A DNA stretch of 34,901 bases from CAG-582 sp964636965 (GTDB lineage Bacteria; Bacillota_I; Bacilli_A; RF39; UBA660), in the NCBI GenBank assembly GCA_964636965.1, contig CAZWST010000011.1:1-34901 (forward strand). The letters are read 5' to 3'. Below are positions 30,518 to 34,901 of the stretch, piece by piece. The notes under the pieces are model-generated. The model saw only the letters and a list, made by a program, of their open reading frames with translations, was not told the DNA's origin and did not search any database. Every line of letters starts with the position of its first letter. Positions within the stretch are counted from its first letter, which is position 1. Both the position numbers and the translations under genes were made by a program.

Positions 30518-31159
30518 ATGTCATTTGATTATAAGAAAGAATATAAAGAGTTTTATATGCCTAAAAGTAAACCTAGTATAGTTAGAGTTCCAAAGATGAA
30601 CTATATTGCAGTTAGAGGAAAGGGAAATCCTAATGATGAGAATAGTGAGTATAAGGAATCAATTGGTCTATTATACGCTATTGCATTTACGATAAAGATG
30701 AGTTATAAAGGTACTCATAAAATAGATGGATATTTTTCATATGTTGTTCCACCTTTAGAAGGATTTTGGTGGCAGGAGGGTAATAAAGAAGGAATAGATT
30801 ATAAAAGTAAAGATAAGTTTAATTTTATTTCTGTAATTAGGTTACCTGATTTTGTTACCAAGCGTGACTTTGAATGGGCGATTGAAGAGGCAACTAATAA
30901 GAAACATCAAGATTTCTCTAAAGTAGAATTTTTAACTTATGATGAAGGATTATGCGTACAATGCATGCACATTGGTTCTTATGATGGTGAGCCAGAAACA
31001 GTTAAATTAATGCATGAATATATGGAAGAGAATGGGTACGAACTTGATATAAGTGATAAGAGATTCCATCATGAAATTTATTTAAGTGATCCAAGAAGAG
31101 TTGATGCAAGTAAGTTAAAGACTGTAGTAAGACATCCAATAAAAAAGAGAAGCAAATGA
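30518..31159 (+). CDS. GyrI-like small-molecule-binding protein
   Basis: 213 residues. Two SHS2-type repeats of a GyrI-like fold (COG4832-type): MNYIAVRGKGNPNDENS at the start, IDGYFSYVVPPLEGFWWQ in the middle, ending HHEIYLSDPRRVDASKLKTVVRHPI. The aromatic and acidic residues in the centre (FWWQEG, LCVQCMHIGSYDGEP) line the binding site for drug-like molecules in relatives. Start ATG 30518 behind tggag. Last gene of the operon with the methyltransferase; a weak hairpin near 31150-31170 may end it. Confidence 0.85.
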   Translation: MSFDYKKEYKEFYMPKSKPSIVRVPKMNYIAVRGKGNPNDENSEYKESIGLLYAIAFTIKMSYKGTHKIDGYFSYVVPPLEGFWWQEGNKEGIDYKSKDKFNFISVIRLPDFVTKRDFEWAIEEATNKKHQDFSKVEFLTYDEGLCVQCMHIGSYDGEPETVKLMHEYMEENGYELDISDKRFHHEIYLSDPRRVDASKLKTVVRHPIKKRSK

Positions 31160-31184
31160 ATAATTTACTTTTTTCTAATTTTTT

Positions 31185-31216
31185 GGAACTTTTTTATAAA
31201 TTTTAGGGATTATTAT
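31185..31216 (+). promoter_or_regulatory. Possible ECF-type promoter of the sigma operon
   Basis: GGAACTTTT at 31185-31193, the usual -35 form of ECF sigma factors, followed about 16 bases later by gggattattat. The -10 does not match a known ECF class. Suggests autoregulation; weak. Confidence 0.3.
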
Positions 31217-31232
31217 AGTGTAGGTGATAAAT

Positions 31233-31787
31233 ATGACTAGCCAAGATAACCTATATAAATTTAATGATATATATGATAAAACACAAAAAGACTTAGTTAA
31301 GTATGTTGTTATTAAGTCTCATAATATTAACGATGCAAATGACATTATACAAGAGACATATTTAGAATTATGGAATATCTTAAAAAGAAAAGAATTATCA
31401 GATATAAATATTAAAAGTTATCTAATGGGTATTGCAAATAATAAAATAAAAAAACATTTTACGTTAATGCAGAAATTAAAAACTGTTTCTTTGTTTGATA
31501 AGAATGACAAAGATATAGAATTAATTGATACTGTAGAAGATAAAATAACTATAGAAGATATCATGATTAAAGATGATAACTGGAATACTATTTGGAATTA
31601 TATTAAGAATAAGAAAAATCAAGATATACCTAAAGTTTTTTATTTATTTTATAAATTAGAACTAAGTATTAAGGAAGTGTCTAAAGAACTTAATAAAAGC
31701 GAATCATATATAAAACATTTAATTTATAGAACAATTCATGAGTTACAAGATAATTTTGGAAATGGGGGAAACTATAATGACAAATAA
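31233..31787 (+). CDS. ECF sigma factor
   Basis: 184 residues. Region 2: KYVVIKSHNINDANDIIQETYLELW (about 22-46), followed by the SYLMGIANNKI block; region 4: LSIKEVSKELNKSESYIKHLIYRTIHELQ. No N-terminal sigma-1 domain, so ECF type. Start ATG 31233 after aggtgat. The next gene overlaps it by 11 bases and encodes a single-pass protein of anti-sigma character, the classical arrangement. The inducing signal is unknown; downstream genes suggest envelope stress or cationic peptides or similar. Confidence 0.88.
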   Translation: MTSQDNLYKFNDIYDKTQKDLVKYVVIKSHNINDANDIIQETYLELWNILKRKELSDINIKSYLMGIANNKIKKHFTLMQKLKTVSLFDKNDKDIELIDTVEDKITIEDIMIKDDNWNTIWNYIKNKKNQDIPKVFYLFYKLELSIKEVSKELNKSESYIKHLIYRTIHELQDNFGNGGNYNDK

Positions 31788-32529
31788 AGATAGATTAAAA
31801 TCCGCAATTGATAAAGATATTAATTATAAAAATAATTATAAAGAGATAGTTAAAAAAATCGAAGATAATAAAAATGATGTAAAAAGTAGTATTTGGAAGT
31901 GGTCTTTAGTTCCAATTTGTTTGGTTCTAATACTCAGTAGTACGTTTCTTTTAAATACGAATGAGGAAACTAAACACTTTGAAGATGAAAATAAAAGTAG
32001 TGAAGAAACCGGAGTTATGCCAGAAGGAAAAGAAGAAGTATCATCGATTAACATTAATGATATAACGAGCACTGATGGGAATAATCAACAAAAGGGCGAA
32101 ATAAAAAAAATTGATGCAGATGTAAGAATAGTTGAAAATAATGATATTAATTTTCCATTACCTTATAAAAATGGATTAGTTAGTATACCAGATGATTTGG
32201 ATAAAATTTCTAAGTATATTTGGTATTTTAGAGATGATAAATTACATGAAGAATATAGCATTTTAGGTAATTATGAAATTATATATTCAAATGATAGTGA
32301 TAGATCAATTGATATTAAATATTCAAAGGATAATAAACCTGTAAGAGATTATTACTTTAGTAATGAAGGAAGTAAGATAACAAAAATAAATGGTGTTCAG
32401 ATGAAAATATATAAATATGAGAATAGTTATTTTACTGATTTTAAATATAATGGATATTATTTTGATATTGAAACTTCAAATATTAAAGAAAATGAATTTG
32501 TGGATTTTTTAGTATCAATTATTAATTAG
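31777..32529 (+). CDS. Anti-sigma factor with DUF4367-like domain
   Basis: 250 residues. About 40 cytoplasmic residues (KDRLKSAIDKDINYKNNYKE) are followed by one membrane helix (about 42-59, KWSLVPICLVLILSSTFLL) and a long acidic linker, then a C-terminal domain (about 130-250) containing LGNYEIIYSN, VRDYYFSNEGSKITKINGVQMKIY and DFKYNGYYFDIETSNI, which matches DUF4367. Start ATG 31777 overlaps the sigma gene, with gggggaa as RBS. The cytoplasmic part would bind the sigma factor. Site-1 or site-2 protease sites cannot be read from sequence. Confidence 0.85.
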   Translation: MTNKDRLKSAIDKDINYKNNYKEIVKKIEDNKNDVKSSIWKWSLVPICLVLILSSTFLLNTNEETKHFEDENKSSEETGVMPEGKEEVSSININDITSTDGNNQQKGEIKKIDADVRIVENNDINFPLPYKNGLVSIPDDLDKISKYIWYFRDDKLHEEYSILGNYEIIYSNDSDRSIDIKYSKDNKPVRDYYFSNEGSKITKINGVQMKIYKYENSYFTDFKYNGYYFDIETSNIKENEFVDFLVSIIN

Positions 32530-32543
32530 TATAGGTGGATATT

Positions 32544-33122
32544 ATGAAAAAAGTTATTAGAAGAATTGCTTTAGTATTTTTAGCACTTGTTATTGTCTTT
32601 GTTATAGATGGTTTATTTGTATTTTTAATTAATAGGCCATTACTTTCTATAGAAAAAGATAGACATAGTTATAAGGGAATACTTTATGATGTTTATAACT
32701 GTCCTGAACTTAATAGTCCTAAGATAGTTGTAAAAGGAACAAAGTTTGCTTGTGCTGATTTTAGTGATAATGAAGATAAGGCATCGATATTTTTACGAAC
32801 AGAAGTAAAAAATGTTTTTATTAAGATTTTTAATGTAACTAACACTGGAGCAACTATTATTATAAAAGATGAAAATAAAAATCCATATAATTATGGTTCT
32901 TGGTATAAACTCGAAAAGTTAGATAATGACGAATGGAAAGAGATGGACACTATAAGAGATGATTATCTATTTTATGATGTTGCTTACTTAGTTGATGAAA
33001 ATAAGGAAATAAAGTTTGTAATGGATTGGGAAGACATATATGGTAAACTACAACCTGGAACTTATAGACTAGTAAAAGATGTTAATAACAGACATATATC
33101 TGTGGAGTTTGTTATTAAGTAG
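32544..33122 (+). CDS. Membrane protein with Big_14-like Ig domain
   Basis: 192 residues. Membrane helix near the start (about 5-28), then a beta-sandwich: VKNVFIKIFNVTNTGATIII, YNYGSWYKLEKLDNDEWKEM, DVAYLVDENKEIKFVMDW, YGKLQPGTYRLVKDV. These match the bacterial Ig-like Big_14 domain. It lies outside the cell. Start ATG 32544 after aggtgg; the in-frame GTG at 32535 is inside the RBS. Third gene of the sigma operon; presumably a target or partner of the stress response. Confidence 0.82.
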   Translation: MKKVIRRIALVFLALVIVFVIDGLFVFLINRPLLSIEKDRHSYKGILYDVYNCPELNSPKIVVKGTKFACADFSDNEDKASIFLRTEVKNVFIKIFNVTNTGATIIIKDENKNPYNYGSWYKLEKLDNDEWKEMDTIRDDYLFYDVAYLVDENKEIKFVMDWEDIYGKLQPGTYRLVKDVNNRHISVEFVIK

Positions 33123-33139
33123 GTTAGAAAGGAATATAC

Positions 33140-33643
33140 ATGAGAAATAAATTATTATTAAGTTTAATATGTACTTTAGTTGTTTTGGCATCTACTGGAT
33201 GCGTAAAGAAAGATATTGAATTAATAGAACTTGATAATTTAAGAGATGAAGAAGTTAGTTATACTGATAGTATTTCAGAAACGGACTATTATGTTGAAAA
33301 GACTGATCAACATAATGACATAAAGTTTAATGAATATTACAAAGGCGAAACTAGGAAAATATTCTTAGCTAGTAATATAACTGATATTATTATTACTAAG
33401 GGAGAACAAAAATTAAATTTAAATAAACTTTTATTAAGTGATACAAAGATGAGTGATTATGATGTGATTCACTTTATGATGAGAAAACTTGATAAAAAGG
33501 AAACTTTAAAAGATGGCGGTACGACTATTTATAAAGATAAAAATAAAGATGTTACTATGATAGTATGTAATACACTTGATAAAAATTATGATGTTTATAT
33601 TGGAGATAAAACAATTGAATATGAACAATTTATGTGTAGTTAA
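33140..33643 (+). CDS. Putative lipoprotein, sigma operon
   Basis: 167 residues. Signal peptide (MRNKLLLSLICTLVVLA) ending in STGC, a lipobox with Ser in place of the usual Leu at -3, so lipidation is likely but not certain. The mature part has acidic N-terminal sequence (SYTDSISETDYYVEK) and a beta/alpha domain ending in GDKTIEYEQFMCS. No family recognised. RBS aggaat is moderate. Last gene before a strong terminator; spacing to the preceding gene is 17 bases. Confidence 0.75.
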   Translation: MRNKLLLSLICTLVVLASTGCVKKDIELIELDNLRDEEVSYTDSISETDYYVEKTDQHNDIKFNEYYKGETRKIFLASNITDIIITKGEQKLNLNKLLLSDTKMSDYDVIHFMMRKLDKKETLKDGGTTIYKDKNKDVTMIVCNTLDKNYDVYIGDKTIEYEQFMCS

Positions 33644-33667
33644 AGAGATAAAAAATCTCTTTTTTTT
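33642..33667 (+). terminator. Intrinsic terminator of the sigma operon
   Basis: 8-bp stem aaagagat / atctcttt (loop aaaaa) overlapping the stop codon, then T to 33667. Confidence 0.8.
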
Positions 33668-33683
33668 CATTTGTAAAAGCCTT

Positions 33684-33712
33684 TTGACAGACAAAACTAA
33701 AAAAGTTATATA
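33684..33712 (+). promoter_or_regulatory. Promoter of XRE copy 4
   Basis: TTGACA at 33684-33689, 17-base spacer, TATATA at 33707-33712. RBS ggaggtg before the ATG at 33734. Confidence 0.65.
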
Positions 33713-33733
33713 AAATGTAATTGGAGGTGCAAG

Positions 33734-34318
33734 ATGGATATAGGTGGAAACATAAAGAAATTTAGAGAAAAGATGAAAATGAGTCAGGACGAGCTTGCTT
33801 TGAAACTTTATATCTCAAGGCAAACTCTTTCCAATTGGGAAAATAATAAAACTATACCTGATGTTAATAGTTTAGTACTATTGAGTGATGTGTTTGGAGT
33901 TTCAGTTGATGAATTATTAAAGGGAAGTATATCAGAAATTAGAACATTTATTGATGAGTTTGAGATGAAAAAGTTTAATAAGTTAAGTATGATATTTACA
34001 ATTCAGCTTCTTTTAGTTGTATTAAGTGTTTACCCTTTACTAAAATTTTTGAATTTTTATGGAATAGTTATTTGGGTTCTTCTTTTCTTGATTACACTTT
34101 TTACATCTTTAAAAATTGAAAAGTTTAAAAAGAAGTATGATATAGCAACTTTAAAAGAGATTATTGCTTTTGTTGATGGTAAGGCTTTAACACGTGATGA
34201 AAAAAATCAAGAAATGGGAAAAAGAATGTATCAAAGAGTATTTTCAGCAGTACTATCTGCCATTATTTCTGCTACAGTTTTGGCACTTATTTATTTTATT
34301 TTTGAACATATTCTTTAG
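33734..34318 (+). CDS. XRE regulator with membrane tail (copy 4)
   Basis: 194 residues: HTH (IKKFREKMKMSQDELALKL, recognition helix ISRQTLSNWENN), then PDVNSLVLLSDVFGVSVDELLKG, a longer coil (EIRTFIDEFEMKKFNK), two membrane helices, a second hydrophilic part (KEIIAFVDGKALTRDEKNQEMGK) and a final membrane helix. It is less like copies 1-3 in the HTH linker. A DUF3781-like gene follows after a terminator and its own -10. Regulator of unknown target. Confidence 0.88.
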   Translation: MDIGGNIKKFREKMKMSQDELALKLYISRQTLSNWENNKTIPDVNSLVLLSDVFGVSVDELLKGSISEIRTFIDEFEMKKFNKLSMIFTIQLLLVVLSVYPLLKFLNFYGIVIWVLLFLITLFTSLKIEKFKKKYDIATLKEIIAFVDGKALTRDEKNQEMGKRMYQRVFSAVLSAIISATVLALIYFIFEHIL

Positions 34319-34321
34319 TGT

Positions 34322-34344
34322 GACAACTTTAATGTTGTCTTTTT
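34322..34344 (+). terminator. Intrinsic terminator after XRE copy 4
   Basis: 6-bp stem gacaac / gttgtc, loop tttaat, then T. An extended -10 (TGCTATAAT, 34348-34356) follows at once. Confidence 0.75.
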
Positions 34345-34347
34345 CTT

Positions 34348-34356
34348 TGCTATAAT
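34348..34356 (+). promoter_or_regulatory. Extended -10 promoter of DUF3781 gene
   Basis: TGCTATAAT, behind the T run of the preceding terminator, 19 bases before the ATG at 34375. Confidence 0.5.
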
Positions 34357-34374
34357 TTATGTAATGGAGGAGTT

Positions 34375-34620
34375 ATGGACAAGTTGATACTTTTAGATAA
34401 TATAGATAAAATTCATACGACATCTATGGGTGTTGAAAGAATTAGAAAAAATATAAAAATAGATGTTGAAGATGTCGTTTTATATTGTAAAGATAAAATA
34501 TTAGATAAAAATGCAATTATTTATAAAAAAGGAAAGAATTGGTATTGTGAAGTAGATAATTTAATAATTGCAATTAATTCTTATAGTTATACCATAATTA
34601 CGGCACATGTAAAAAAATAA
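34375..34620 (+). CDS. DUF3781-like protein
   Basis: 81 residues: MDKLILLDNIDKIHTTSMGVERIRKN (split here: LLDNIDKIHTT, then SMGVERIRKN), VEDVVLYCKDKI, IIYKKGKNWYCEVDN, AINSYSYTIITAHVKK. The order and the ending INSYSYTIITAH fit DUF3781. Function unknown; a small globular domain. RBS ggaggag. A decayed copy is at 25928-26057, in each case downstream of an XRE regulator, so the pair may be a module that was duplicated in this region. Confidence 0.8.
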   Translation: MDKLILLDNIDKIHTTSMGVERIRKNIKIDVEDVVLYCKDKILDKNAIIYKKGKNWYCEVDNLIIAINSYSYTIITAHVKK

Positions 34621-34640
34621 ATGATAAGGAAACGAATGAA

Positions 34641-34901
34641 ATGGACAATATAAAGGATATAATACTTGATTTAGAAAATAAATTATTTAAATATGAGTAT
34701 ATGAGTGATAAAGAGTGGTTAGAGGATACAATTCATGATAATTTTTTAGAATGTGGTAAATCAGGTTACTTTTTTTACAAGGAAGATACTATTGATGAAT
34801 TAATGAAATGTGATAAGGATAGGGACATTGAAATATTTAATTATGAATATGTTAATTTGAGTAGTGATGCTCATATGGTCCATTATGTTACGAAATCGGG
34901 T
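34641..34901 (+). CDS. DUF4440/SnoaL-like protein, 5' part
   Basis: 87 residues before the window ends, so partial. MDNIKDIILDLENKLFKYEYMS, then WLEDTIHDNFLECGKSGYFFYKED, and EIFNYEYVNLSSDAHMVHYVT. Helix-helix-beta order and the DDFxEfG-like block (HDNFLECGKSG) suggest an NTF2-like DUF4440 fold. Start ATG 34641 is behind aagga at a longish spacing. Follows DUF3781 by 20 bases. Confidence 0.65.
   Translation, partial: MDNIKDIILDLENKLFKYEYMSDKEWLEDTIHDNFLECGKSGYFFYKEDTIDELMKCDKDRDIEIFNYEYVNLSSDAHMVHYVTKSG

Overview
The window comes from a strongly AT-rich, Gram-positive, endospore-forming Bacillota. The evidence is EzrA (septation), a T-box leader on trpS, ScpA/ScpB, a Firmicutes-type LexA, and an unmistakable forespore sigma factor SigG followed by a YlmC/YmxH-like PRC-barrel gene. 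AGGAGG-type ribosome binding sites and TATAAT boxes are common. Nearly every gene is on the + strand; lexA is the exception. I cannot name the genus. An uncultured gut-type Bacilli or Clostridia lineage fits.

Positions 1-22,180 are mostly core genome. In order: the 3' part of ezrA with a NifZ/IscS-like cysteine desulfurase; a tryptophan T-box and trpS, whose protein carries a likely 4Fe-4S cysteine set; a lemA/TPM/membrane-protein operon; gltX; a zinc-ribbon membrane protein; sigG-ylmC-lspA-rluD-rhomboid; lexA, divergent from an unannotated 45-residue membrane protein across a row of LexA-box-like sites; a possible cysteine-peptidase-like protein; miaB with a PlsC-like acyltransferase; an orphan hybrid histidine kinase; a membrane protein-scpA-scpB-pentapeptide operon; and tRNA-Leu(CAA).

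From the tRNA to the end (22,183-34,901) the content becomes accessory: a GNAT acetyltransferase, a VOC protein, four XRE regulators with membrane tails, an ABC-F ribosome-protection ATPase behind an apparent leader-peptide attenuator, DUF3795, a SAM methyltransferase, a GyrI-like protein, an ECF sigma/anti-sigma operon with an Ig-like membrane protein and a lipoprotein, and two copies (one decayed) of a DUF3781-like gene. Much of this looks like small-molecule, antibiotic or envelope-stress defence.

The most interesting signals are regulatory. They are (1) two mutually exclusive hairpins plus an 8-codon leader ahead of the ABC-F gene; (2) a sigma-G-type promoter lying inside a terminator-like, RBS-covering hairpin just before sigG, with a similar promoter-in-loop layout before an XRE gene; (3) the LexA-linked 45-aa membrane protein in the place where Bacillus has the SOS division inhibitor yneA; and (4) an orphan promoter-terminator unit at about 23,008-23,142 that may encode a small RNA.
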